From: an uncultured Mesorhizobium sp.
GTDB lineage: Bacteria; Pseudomonadota; Alphaproteobacteria; Rhizobiales; Rhizobiaceae
Assembly: GCA_937958475.1 (NCBI GenBank)
Contig: CALFXR010000208.1
Location: 1-13,547, forward strand
Length of the DNA stretch: 13,547 bases
Reading direction: 5' to 3'
Numbering within the stretch: the first letter of the stretch is position 1; each line of letters starts with the position of its first letter. The position numbers and the translations under genes are program-made. The notes under the pieces were generated by a model. The model saw nothing but the letters and a program-made list of their open reading frames with translations, was not told the origin of the DNA and did no database searches. Below are positions 1 through 6,732 of this stretch, piece after piece.

Positions 1-46
1 GGGACGAAGGCCGCCGCCCTCCGCGACGATCTTTGCGCCCGCGCGC

Positions 47-478
47 CTACTCCCCCGCCGGCAGCGTGTCGCCCGGCTCGAGATGCAGCAGGTCGAGCAG
101 CCGGCGCAGCAGCCGCACCTCTTCCCGCGACAGGTCGGCATCGGCCTTGGCGATGTCGGCCAGATGCCGGGCGAGCAGGCGCCGGCGCTCGATGTCGAGG
201 TCGCGGAACATGGCCACGGCCTGGCCGCCGGTCGTCTCGTAGGAGAAGTCGTGCAGGTAGCCGATGACCGCCTCCATGCTCTCCTCGGGAATGCCGAAGG
301 AGACGCGGCAGATGCGGCGCAGCACCTGCATCTCGGCGTCGCTGACCTTGCCGTCGGTCAGCATCATGCGGAACAGCAGCACGAGCTCGGCCACCATCAC
401 CGGGTCGTCGGCGACCTTGCGTACGCCGGGATCGCCCTCGAAGACCGCGCGGATCTTCGCCAACAGGCCGTGCGCCAT
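47..478 (-). CDS. TerB-like tellurite-resistance-family protein
   Basis: Encodes 143 aa, nearly all predicted helical. Two related acidic segments are visible, one with TDGKVSDAEM (residues 41-50) and one with KADADLSREE (residues 111-120). This pattern is typical of the TerB/TerB-like fold, in which paired acidic helices can bind metal. There is no signal peptide or membrane segment, so a cytoplasmic protein is expected. The length fits single-domain TerB proteins. The ATG at 478 is preceded by a strong GAGGGAGAA site. No other ter genes (terC, terD, terZ) are in the window, so tellurite resistance itself is not supported; many isolated TerB-like proteins have no known role. It is divergent from the TSUP carrier gene. 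Family assignment is fairly sure, function is unknown. Confidence 0.8.
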   Translation of the reverse strand: MAHGLLAKIRAVFEGDPGVRKVADDPVMVAELVLLFRMMLTDGKVSDAEMQVLRRICRVSFGIPEESMEAVIGYLHDFSYETTGGQAVAMFRDLDIERRRLLARHLADIAKADADLSREEVRLLRRLLDLLHLEPGDTLPAGE

Positions 479-634
479 GGTGCATTCTCCCTCTGCGCCG
501 CCCGGCCCCTGCGGCCCGGCGAAACTCTCGACATCGCCGGACTATAGCCGACGCGGCCTTGCGCAAGCCATGCGCCTGTGGTCGAACCCGACGAGACCCG
601 CCCTCCCCGCCCGCAGCGGCAACCACCTCGCCAG
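479..634. promoter_or_regulatory. Divergent intergenic region between TerB-like and TSUP genes
   Basis: These 156 bases separate two divergent genes and must hold the promoters of both unless they are transcribed from further away. A clear Shine-Dalgarno site for the TerB-like gene lies just upstream of 478. No convincing sigma-70 boxes or operator dyads were recognised. A GTG at 578 is in frame with the TSUP gene and would add 19 Pro/Arg-rich residues. Confidence 0.35.
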
Positions 635-1420
635 ATGATCGACCCCACGCTGGAAATCCTCGCCCTGCTGGCGCTCGCCGCCTTCCTCGCCGGCTTCATC
701 GATTCGATCGCCGGCGGCGGCGGGCTGGTCACCGTGCCGGCGCTGCTCCTCGCCGGCTTCGCGCCCGTCGAGGCGCTCGGCACCAACAAGCTGCAGGGCC
801 TGTTCGGCGCGGCTTCCGCGACCATCGCCTATGCCGGCAAGGGCCATGTCGACCTCAGGCGCCAGCTGCCGTCCGCCGTCCTCGCCGGGATCGGCGGCGT
901 CGCCGGCGCGCTTCTGGCGACGGTCCTGCCGGGCGACGCGCTGCGCATCCTGATGCCGTTCCTGCTGGTCGCCATCGCGCTCTACTTCGCGCTGAAGCCG
1001 AACATGGGCGATGTCGACCGCGCCGAGCGGCTGAGGCCGGCTCTGTTCGCCATGACGATCGTCCCTGCGGTCGGCTTCTACGACGGCGTCTTCGGCCCCG
1101 GCGCCGGCTCGTTCTACATGCTCGCCTTCGTCGCGCTCGCCGGCTATGGCGTGCTCAAGGCGACCGCGCACACCAAGCTCCTCAACTTCGCCTCCAATCT
1201 CGGCGGCTTCGCCGCCTTCGCCCTGGTCGGCGCCGTCGCCTGGAAGGCCGGGCTGGTGATGGGCGCGGCGCAGTTCGCCGGCGCGCGCGTCGGCGCCCAT
1301 CTCGCCATGCGGAAGGGCGCAAGGCTGATCAAGCCGCTGCTCGTCGTCACCTGCATCGCGCTCGCCGTCCGCCTGCTCGCCGATCCGGCCAACCCGGTCC
1401 ATGTGTGGGTGATGGGCTGA
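635..1420 (+). CDS. TSUP-family membrane carrier (TauE/SafE, YfcA type)
   Basis: Encodes 261 aa with about eight hydrophobic segments, an inner-membrane carrier of the TauE/SafE (TSUP) family. Two family signatures occur in the two halves: GFIDSIAGGGGLVTVPAL (about residues 20-37), followed by LGTNKLQG, and FYDGVFGPGAGSF (about 148-160). The internal repeat and length are normal for YfcA-like members. Known TSUP proteins export or import sulfite, thiosulfate, sulfoacetate or related organosulfur and organic anions; the substrate here cannot be read from sequence. I chose ATG 635 because the protein then begins directly before the first membrane segment; an upstream in-frame GTG at 578 adds a Pro/Arg-rich tail unlike the family. 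No good Shine-Dalgarno precedes either. It is convergent with cobQ, with only 42 nt between stop codons. Confidence 0.88.
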   Translation: MIDPTLEILALLALAAFLAGFIDSIAGGGGLVTVPALLLAGFAPVEALGTNKLQGLFGAASATIAYAGKGHVDLRRQLPSAVLAGIGGVAGALLATVLPGDALRILMPFLLVAIALYFALKPNMGDVDRAERLRPALFAMTIVPAVGFYDGVFGPGAGSFYMLAFVALAGYGVLKATAHTKLLNFASNLGGFAAFALVGAVAWKAGLVMGAAQFAGARVGAHLAMRKGARLIKPLLVVTCIALAVRLLADPANPVHVWVMG

Positions 1421-1462
1421 CGGCTTCCTGTCGCAAGGCAGCGGCTTGACGCGCCCGCCCGT

Positions 1463-2926
1463 TCAGCGCGCGGCGGAAAGGATCGCGTCGCAGTCGAGAT
1501 GCTCTTCCAGCCTCTCGGCGATCCTGTCGAGCGCCGCCTCGACGCCGGCGCGATAGTCGCCGCCGCCCGTCACGCCGAACTGCGCCAGGAACCGCCGGCG
1601 AAAAAGGTCGGCGCCGAACAGACCGTGCAGGTAGGTGCCGAACACGCGCCCGTCGGCGCTGGTGGCGCCGTCGGGCACGCCCTCGATCAGCGCCACCGGA
1701 CGCGCCCGGTCGGGGCCTTCGCTGCGGCCGAGGTGGATCTCGTAACCCTCCAGCGGCGCGTCGTGGTGCAGCGAGTGTCCGGCGACGTTGCGCACCGTCT
1801 TCTCCGCGTCCATCACCGTCTCGACGTCGAGCAGGCCGAGGCCGGGCGCCTCGCGCACGCTGCCCTCGCGGCCTTCCGGATCGCGCACCATGCGGCCGAG
1901 CATCTGGTAGCCGCCGCACAGGCCGACGACGTGGCCGCCGCGGGCATGGTGGGCGGCGAGGTCGGCGTCCCAGCCCTCCTCGCGGAAGCGCACGAGATCG
2001 CCGATCGTCGACTTCGATCCGGGGATGACGACGAGGCCCGCGTCCTCGGGAAGGCGGCGGCCGGGCGGCACGAACACCACCTCGACCTCGGCCTCGGCGC
2101 GCAGCGGGTCGAGGTCGTCGAAATTGGCGATGCGCGACAGCATCGGCACGGCGACCTTCAGCCGCCTGCCGCCCGCCGCGCCCGGCCGCTCCAGCACGAC
2201 CGCGTCCTCGGACGGCAGCAGCGCCGCCTCGCGCAGCCAGGGCACCACGCCGAACGAGCGCCAGCCGGTGAAGCGGCCGATGGCGGCGATGCCGTCGTCG
2301 AACAGCGACAGGTCGCCGCGGAACTTGTTGATGATATAGCCGGCGATCATCGCCCGGTCCTCGTCGGCGAGGATGCGATGCGTCCCGGCGAGCGCGGCGA
2401 TGACGCCGCCGCGGTCGATGTCGCCGACCAGGATCACGGGACAGTCCGCCTTCGTGGCGAAGCCCATGTTGGCGATGTCGCGGTCGCGCAGGTTGATCTC
2501 GGCCGGCGAGCCGGCGCCCTCGACGATGACGAGGTCGGCGCCCTCGCCCACCTTCGCCCAGGAATCCATCACCGCGTCCATCAGCGTCGCCTTGAGGATC
2601 TGGTAGTCGGCCGCCTGCGCCTCGCCGGCCACCTGCCCCTGCACCACCACCTGCGCGCCGATGTCGGACTGCGGCTTGAGCAGCACCGGGTTCATGTGGA
2701 CCGAGGGCGTCGCCCCGCAGGCGATCGCCTGCAGCCACTGCGCCCGGCCGATCTCGCCGCCGGGCTCGCCGCGCCGCCCGGCGACGGCGGCGTTGTTCGA
2801 CATGTTCTGCGGTTTGAACGGCCGCACGACCATGCCGCGCCTCTTCGCCACGCGGCACAGGCCGGCGACCAGCATCGTCTTGCCGACGTCGGAGCCGGTG
2901 CCCTGGAGCATGATGGCGCGGGCCAT
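1463..2926 (-). CDS. cobQ: Cobyric acid synthase (adenosylcobyrinate a,c-diamide amidotransferase)
   Basis: Encodes 487 aa, the normal size for CobQ/CbiP. This enzyme uses glutamine and ATP to amidate carboxyl groups b, d, e and g of adenosylcobyrinic acid a,c-diamide, giving cobyric acid in the cytoplasm. The N-terminal synthetase domain opens with a P-loop-like GTGSDVGKT (residues 9-17) and contains the FKPQNMSNNA segment (38-47). The C-terminal class I glutamine amidotransferase domain has GLCGGYQMLG (335-344) with nucleophile Cys337, and the catalytic His434 in YLHGLF. All key residues are present. ATG 2926 has GGGAGG 7 nt upstream, lying inside the end of the preceding cupin gene. The cupin stop and this start are 2 nt apart, suggesting translational coupling. 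No other cobalamin gene is in the window, so cobQ sits apart from any cob cluster here. Confidence 0.95.
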   Translation of the reverse strand: MARAIMLQGTGSDVGKTMLVAGLCRVAKRRGMVVRPFKPQNMSNNAAVAGRRGEPGGEIGRAQWLQAIACGATPSVHMNPVLLKPQSDIGAQVVVQGQVAGEAQAADYQILKATLMDAVMDSWAKVGEGADLVIVEGAGSPAEINLRDRDIANMGFATKADCPVILVGDIDRGGVIAALAGTHRILADEDRAMIAGYIINKFRGDLSLFDDGIAAIGRFTGWRSFGVVPWLREAALLPSEDAVVLERPGAAGGRRLKVAVPMLSRIANFDDLDPLRAEAEVEVVFVPPGRRLPEDAGLVVIPGSKSTIGDLVRFREEGWDADLAAHHARGGHVVGLCGGYQMLGRMVRDPEGREGSVREAPGLGLLDVETVMDAEKTVRNVAGHSLHHDAPLEGYEIHLGRSEGPDRARPVALIEGVPDGATSADGRVFGTYLHGLFGADLFRRRFLAQFGVTGGGDYRAGVEAALDRIAERLEEHLDCDAILSAAR

Positions 2927-2928
2927 CG

Positions 2929-3540
2929 TCAGGCCTCCCGTCCCGCGGTGCCGGTCATGGTCGACTTCTGCGCCAGCGGCCCGCCGCGCCACAGATAGAG
3001 CGCCAGCAGCGGCTCGGCGCCGGTGCGCATGGCGTGGCTGACATTCGACGGATGGTGGATCGTCTCGCCGGCGCCGCGCCGGAGGAAGGCGCCGTCGCCC
3101 TTGCGCCATTCCGTGCCCGGCGTCAGCGGCACGTAGATCTCCTCGGCGACGTTGTGGTGGTCGGGATAGACCACGCCCGGCCCGAGCAGCAGGAAGCCGG
3201 CGGCGACCGTGTCGCTGGCGAAATGCCCGCGCGTGCCGACCAGTTCGGTCCAGCCGTAGCGGTCGAGGAAGTCGCGGCCGAAATCGGCCTCCGTGTAGGT
3301 CTGCGCCCAGCGCAGCGCGCCGGCATGCCGGGCAAGGCACTGCGCCAGCGCCTCCGCGCCACCGCCGGCGATCGCGGCCGCGCGCGGCAGGTATTCCAGG
3401 CACGGCAGCGACACGGGCGCGAGGGCGCGTTCGGCCGGCGCAGGGTCGATCGCCGCGGCGAAACCGTCGACCAGGGCATCGCCGCGCCCTTCCAGGAAGG
3501 TCCTGAACAGGCCGAGGAGGTCGTGCATGGCTGCGTTCAC
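2929..3540 (-). CDS. DMSP-lyase-like cupin protein (DddL/DddQ family)
   Basis: Encodes 203 aa resembling the cupin-type dimethylsulfoniopropionate lyases DddQ/DddL/DddW, which cleave DMSP to dimethyl sulfide and acrylate at a bound divalent metal. The first cupin motif region is YPDHHNVAEEIY (residues 125-136); the second contributes His169, followed by Trp184 in LYLWRGG. By spacing against DddQ as I remember it, Tyr125, His128, Glu134, Tyr136, His169 and Trp184 match active-site positions. The position usually held by a metal-binding His is Asn130 (codon 3151-3153). The length fits the family. The start is GTG 3540, supported by GGAGA about 7 nt upstream; ATG 3528 is an alternative without a Shine-Dalgarno. 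It is first in a likely two-gene unit with cobQ. Whether it acts on DMSP is unproven, because many family members prefer other substrates. Confidence 0.78.
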   Translation of the reverse strand: MNAAMHDLLGLFRTFLEGRGDALVDGFAAAIDPAPAERALAPVSLPCLEYLPRAAAIAGGGAEALAQCLARHAGALRWAQTYTEADFGRDFLDRYGWTELVGTRGHFASDTVAAGFLLLGPGVVYPDHHNVAEEIYVPLTPGTEWRKGDGAFLRRGAGETIHHPSNVSHAMRTGAEPLLALYLWRGGPLAQKSTMTGTAGREA

Positions 3541-3591
3541 CGGACGTCTCCGTTGCCCTGTTTTCGCACAACCGCTGCGCTGGCGGCCGGG

Positions 3592-3619
3592 TTGCGCGGC
3601 GGCATCTTTGGACTAGAGT
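3592..3619 (+). promoter_or_regulatory. Possible sigma-70 promoter for the acyl-CoA dehydrogenase gene
   Basis: A TTGCGC hexamer (3592-3597) and a TAGAGT hexamer (3614-3619) are separated by 16 bp, followed after 31 nt by the Shine-Dalgarno GGGAGG (3651-3656). This is a fair but not consensus match. It lies in the 122-bp divergent region between the cupin/cobQ unit and the dehydrogenase gene. No opposite promoter for the cupin gene was recognised. Confidence 0.3.
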
Positions 3620-3662
3620 GCGCCCGACGAAAAGCCGAAAAAAGATGGCCGGGAGGGCCGCA

Positions 3663-4832
3663 ATGGACGCAATCGCCAGCCAGTCGCAGTTCGAGCTCAA
3701 CGAGGACCAGCGCGCCGTCCAGGCGATGGCCGAAGCCTTCGCCGCCGACCGTGTCGCCCCCAACGCGCTCGAATGGGACAGGAAACGCCACTTCCCCGCC
3801 GACGTGATCCGCGAGACCGGCCCGCTCGGGCTCGGCGGCATCTATGTGCGCGACGATGTCGGCGGCTCCGGCCTCGGCCGGCTCGATGCCGTGCTGATCT
3901 TCGAGGCGCTGTCCCGCGCCTGCCCGGCCTTCTCTTCCTTCATCTCCATCCACAACATGGCGGCGTGGATGGTCGACACGTTCGGCAACGAGGAACAGCG
4001 CCAGCGCCTGCTGCCGAAGCTGACCTCGATGGAATGGCTGGCCAGCTACGCCCTGACCGAGCCGGGCTCCGGCTCCGACGCCGCGGCGCTGAAGACGCGT
4101 GCGGTCAGGAGCGGCGGCAACGGCAGCGACTACGTCCTCAACGGCGCCAAGCAGTTCATCTCCGGCGCCGGCGATTCCGACGTCTACGTGACCATGGTGC
4201 GCACCGGCGACGACGGGCCGAAGGGCATCTCGACGCTGGTCATCCCCAAGGATGCGCCCGGCCTCTCCTTCGGCGCGGTCGAGAACAAGATGGGCTGGCA
4301 CATGCAGTCCACCCGCCAGGTGATCTTCGAGGACTGCAAGGTACCGGCCGAGAACCTGCTCTCCGGCGAGGGTGCCGGCTTCCGCATCGCCATGGCCGGC
4401 CTCGACGGCGGCCGGCTCAACATCGCCGCCTGTTCGCTCGGCGGCGCCCAGTCGGCGCTGGACAAGGCGCTGGCCTATGCCGGCGAACGCTCGGCCTTCG
4501 GCCAGAAGATCAACCAGTTCCAGGCGCTGCAGTTCAAGCTGGCCGACATGGAGACCGAACTCCAGGCGGCGCGCATGCTGCTCTATACCGCCGCCGCCAA
4601 GCTCGACCGCAAGGCGCACGACGCCTCGAAATGGTCGGCCATGGCCAAGCGATTCGTCACCGACACCGGTTCCGCCGTCGCCAACGACGCGCTCCAGGTC
4701 TTCGGCGGCTACGGCTACCTGCACGACTACGGCGTCGAGAAGCTGGTGCGCGACCTGCGCGTCCACCAGATCCTCGAAGGCACCAACGAGATCATGCGCG
4801 TCATCGTCGCGCGGCATCTGATCGGAAGATAG
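3663..4832 (+). CDS. Acyl-CoA dehydrogenase, isobutyryl-CoA dehydrogenase type
   Basis: Encodes 389 aa, a full-length FAD-dependent acyl-CoA dehydrogenase that should oxidise a branched acyl-CoA and pass electrons to ETF. Visible signatures are LTEPGSGSDAAALKT (131-145, FAD/substrate contact), the FGGYGYLHDYGVEKLVRD segment (347-364) and RVHQILEGTNEIMR (366-379). The catalytic base is predicted as Glu372. The C-terminal half is very like mammalian isobutyryl-CoA dehydrogenase (ACAD8), including GGRLNIAACSLG (249-260). With the neighbouring 3-hydroxyisobutyrate dehydrogenase this points to valine catabolism (isobutyryl-CoA to methacrylyl-CoA). ATG 3663 has GGGAGG 6 nt upstream. The TAG stop overlaps the first base of the palindromic repeat at 4832. 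Substrate is inferred from resemblance and context; 2-methylbutyryl-CoA is an alternative. Confidence 0.92.
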   Translation: MDAIASQSQFELNEDQRAVQAMAEAFAADRVAPNALEWDRKRHFPADVIRETGPLGLGGIYVRDDVGGSGLGRLDAVLIFEALSRACPAFSSFISIHNMAAWMVDTFGNEEQRQRLLPKLTSMEWLASYALTEPGSGSDAAALKTRAVRSGGNGSDYVLNGAKQFISGAGDSDVYVTMVRTGDDGPKGISTLVIPKDAPGLSFGAVENKMGWHMQSTRQVIFEDCKVPAENLLSGEGAGFRIAMAGLDGGRLNIAACSLGGAQSALDKALAYAGERSAFGQKINQFQALQFKLADMETELQAARMLLYTAAAKLDRKAHDASKWSAMAKRFVTDTGSAVANDALQVFGGYGYLHDYGVEKLVRDLRVHQILEGTNEIMRVIVARHLIGR

Positions 4833-4892
4833 GCAGTCGGCAATGGGCAGTCGGCAATCGGTCCGACTGCCGACTGCCGACTGCCGATTGCC
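4832..4892. repeat. Long palindrome built from GGCARTCGGCA-type heptad units
   Basis: Two 30-nt arms (4832-4861 and 4863-4892) are inverted copies with 26 of 30 positions complementary and almost no spacer. Each arm is itself a tandem array of a 7-nt unit, GGCAGTC or GGCAATC, repeated about four times. Transcribed, it would form one very long hairpin between the dehydrogenase stop codon and the 3-hydroxyisobutyrate dehydrogenase ribosome binding site. There is no T-run after it, so it is not a standard terminator. Similar short-unit intergenic repeats are scattered in many bacterial genomes. No second copy was noticed in this window. Confidence 0.85.
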
Positions 4893-4908
4893 TCAACGGA
4901 GAGTACCA

Positions 4909-5793
4909 ATGACCACCATCGCCTTCATCGGCCTCGGCAACATGGGCAATCCCATGGCCGCCAACCTCGTCAAGGCCGGCCACGCCGTCAGCGGCTTCGA
5001 TCTCGTCGCCGAAAATCTGGCGATGGCGGAGAAGAACGGTGTTTCGGTCGCGGCGAACGCCGCCGCCGCGATCGAGGACGCCGACGTGGTCATCACCATG
5101 CTGCCGGCCGGCAAGCACGTGCTCGCCGTCTATGCCGACCTCGCGCCGAAGGCGAAGAAAGGCGCGCTGTTCATCGATTCTTCCACGATCGACGTCGATT
5201 CCGCACGCAAGGCGCACGCCATCGCCGCCGGGCACGGCCTGCTTTCCGTCGATGCGCCCGTCTCCGGCGGCACCGGCGGCGCGGCGGCCGGAACGCTGAC
5301 CTTCATGGCCGGCGGCTCGGCGGATGCCTTTGCCGTCGCCGAGCCGGTGCTGAAGCCGATGGCCGGACGCATCGTCCACTGCGGCGACGCCGGCGCCGGA
5401 CAGGCCGCCAAGATCTGCAACAACATGATCCTCGGCATCTCGATGATCGGCGTCGGCGAGGCTTTCGTGCTGGCCGAGAAGCTCGGCCTGTCGCACCAGG
5501 CGCTGTTCGACGTCGCTTCCACCTCGTCGGGCCAGTGCTGGTCCCTGACCACCTACTGCCCGGTGCCCGGCCCGGTGCCCAATTCGCCGGCCAACCGCGA
5601 CTACAAGCCCGGCTTCGCCGCGGCGCTGATGCTGAAGGACCTGAAGCTCGCCCAGGAAGCCGCACAGTCGGCCGGCGCGGTCACCCCGCTCGGCGCCGAA
5701 GCCACGCAGCTCTATGCGCTGTTCAACGCGCAGGGCCATGGCGGCACGGATTTCTCCGGCATCATCCGCTTCCTGCGCGGCGAAACCAGCTGA
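4909..5793 (+). CDS. mmsB: 3-hydroxyisobutyrate dehydrogenase
   Basis: Encodes 294 aa, the usual size for this family. The enzyme oxidises 3-hydroxyisobutyrate to methylmalonate semialdehyde with NAD+ in valine breakdown. The N-terminal Rossmann motif is IAFIGLGNMGNPMA (4-17). The substrate-binding signature DAPVSGGTGGA lies at 116-126, the catalytic Lys168 is in GAGQAAKICNN, and the conserved KDLKLA is at 243-248. The motif pattern separates it from tartronate semialdehyde reductase and 6-phosphogluconate dehydrogenase relatives only moderately, but the adjacent isobutyryl-CoA-type dehydrogenase supports the call. ATG 4909 is preceded by CGGAGAG. An upstream in-frame start at 4843 would translate the repeat and is rejected. 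The two genes are co-oriented, 76 nt apart, and probably one transcript interrupted by the palindromic hairpin. No mmsA or enoyl-CoA hydratase is in the window. Confidence 0.92.
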   Translation: MTTIAFIGLGNMGNPMAANLVKAGHAVSGFDLVAENLAMAEKNGVSVAANAAAAIEDADVVITMLPAGKHVLAVYADLAPKAKKGALFIDSSTIDVDSARKAHAIAAGHGLLSVDAPVSGGTGGAAAGTLTFMAGGSADAFAVAEPVLKPMAGRIVHCGDAGAGQAAKICNNMILGISMIGVGEAFVLAEKLGLSHQALFDVASTSSGQCWSLTTYCPVPGPVPNSPANRDYKPGFAAALMLKDLKLAQEAAQSAGAVTPLGAEATQLYALFNAQGHGGTDFSGIIRFLRGETS

Positions 5794-5839
5794 CGCTGCG
5801 TCACCTGCCTGCCGGCGGATTCATCGGCCGGGAAGCCAA

Positions 5840-6049
5840 GAAAAATCGCGAATTTAGGTTTGCTTAAGCTCTCGATAACCGGCCGGTAACGATGTCCCTG
5901 TAGAACGGTTTGCGAGGCGGTCATCGCAGCCCGCCCACCGCTCCGGATCAGGTCTCGCGTACCGGAGCTGTTACCTTCGCAGTGTTGTAGCGATGGGCCA
6001 TGCGTTGTTGTGGCAAGACCGTGCTTACCTTCGGGGAAGCGCGGTTTTT
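5840..6049 (+). ncRNA. Candidate structured small RNA or long structured 3' UTR
   Basis: The 291-bp gap 5794-6084 has no credible protein gene, yet holds an AT-rich stretch (about 5838-5878), a 10-bp palindrome ACCGGCCGGT (5878-5887), and nested pairing followed by a terminator. TGCGAGG (5911-5917) can pair with CCTTCGCA (5974-5981), enclosing a perfect 7-bp stem GCTCCGG (5940-5946) with CCGGAGC (5962-5968). CATCGC (5922-5927) could alternatively pair with GCGATG (5990-5995). The arrangement looks like a roughly 140-200 nt RNA ending at 6049. I could not find clear promoter hexamers, so the 5' end is a guess. The alternative is a long 3' UTR of mmsB. I do not recognise a named RNA family. Confidence 0.3.
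6019..6049 (+). terminator. Rho-independent terminator with UUCG tetraloop
   Basis: An 11-nt arm CCGTGCTTACC (6019-6029), loop TTCG (6030-6033) and arm GGGAAGCGCGG (6034-6044) form a stem with one G-U wobble and one mismatch, followed directly by TTTTT (6045-6049). This is a textbook intrinsic terminator for plus-strand transcription. The reverse direction lacks a matching T-run. It would end either the mmsB transcript or an independent RNA from the gap upstream. Confidence 0.75.
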
Positions 6050-6084
6050 GCCTTTCGCGCCGCATCCCCGCGGCGAGGCGCGCC

Positions 6085-6729
6085 TCAGAGATTGAGCGGC
6101 GCGCCCGGAATGCTGATCCTGTCCTTGTTGACCAGCACGATCGGCGTATTGTCCCCCTCGACGGTGACGACGAGCAGCCGAAGATCCCAGATGCCGGCGA
6201 TACGAACCGCGTGCGACGTCGCCGTGCCGTTCGCCTTCGAGCCCTTCAGCGGGATGGCGAGCCTGGCCTCGCCGCTGCCGCCCGCCTCGACGTTGATCGA
6301 ACCGCTCGTCCAGAAGCCGGTATCGATGTCGTCGCCGAGCGCGGCGCGCACCTGCTCGTCGGCGCGTACGGCGACCAAGGTCATCTCGTAGGCTTCGCTG
6401 TTCTTCAGGATCGACGGGATCGACAGCACCAGCGCGCTCACCGTGCCGATGACGGCGAGCCACACCGCCAGCCCGGCGATCGCCCAGGCGCGCTGCGTCT
6501 TGCGGAAATGCTCGGCGTCGCGCCAGGCGCGGTTCTGCCACGCCCAGCGGCTGCCGCGCGCGCCGAGCACGAACATCATGACGAAGCCGACGACGGGCAC
6601 GAACATCAGCAGCGCGATCCAGGTGCTGTTGCCGATGCCCCAGATCCAGTTGAGGAAGAACGCGCCCCAGTTCCAGCGGTCGAGTTCGCGCGGTATCTCC
6701 GCCGGTTCGTTCAGCGCCTTTTCGGCCAT
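6085..6729 (-). CDS. Coa1-like membrane protein (cytochrome c oxidase assembly factor Coa1 family)
   Basis: Encodes 214 aa. The N-terminus has an aromatic-rich WNWGAFFLNWIWGIGN segment (19-34), like small bacterial DUF2628-type membrane proteins, followed by hydrophobic spans at about 36-56 and 81-105. The C-terminal domain (about 108-214) carries EAYEMTLVAVRAD, then GFWTSGSINVEAGGSGEA (138-155) and IPLKGSKANGTA (159-170), which resemble the Coa1/Tim21-like domain. It should be anchored in the inner membrane. No cytochrome oxidase genes are nearby, so a role in oxidase assembly rests only on the family name. ATG 6729 follows closely after a GGGGGAAGG stretch that is buried in a predicted hairpin (see that entry). 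A monocistronic unit is likely. Confidence 0.72.
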   Translation of the reverse strand: MAEKALNEPAEIPRELDRWNWGAFFLNWIWGIGNSTWIALLMFVPVVGFVMMFVLGARGSRWAWQNRAWRDAEHFRKTQRAWAIAGLAVWLAVIGTVSALVLSIPSILKNSEAYEMTLVAVRADEQVRAALGDDIDTGFWTSGSINVEAGGSGEARLAIPLKGSKANGTATSHAVRIAGIWDLRLLVVTVEGDNTPIVLVNKDRISIPGAPLNL

Positions 6730-6732
6730 GGC

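Noticed and set aside
1347..2858. Long minus-strand open frame of 503 codons
   Set aside because: Shadow of cobQ in another frame; the composition is almost all Arg, Ala, Gly and Pro with no domain, whereas the cobQ frame has all catalytic motifs.
1499..2998. Long plus-strand open frame antisense to cobQ
   Set aside because: High-GC antisense artefact with low-complexity Ala/Arg/His/Val content and no recognisable domain.
3537..4817. Minus-strand open frame opposite the acyl-CoA dehydrogenase gene
   Set aside because: Antisense shadow; the plus-strand frame has full acyl-CoA dehydrogenase motifs and a good ribosome binding site.
4843..4908. Upstream start for mmsB adding 22 residues
   Set aside because: The added residues are translated palindromic repeat; ATG 4909 has its own ribosome binding site and gives the normal Rossmann N-terminus.
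5862..5879. TTAA-N7-ATAA arrangement as a CtrA-type site
   Set aside because: It departs from the TTAA-N7-TTAAC consensus and no cell-cycle gene follows.
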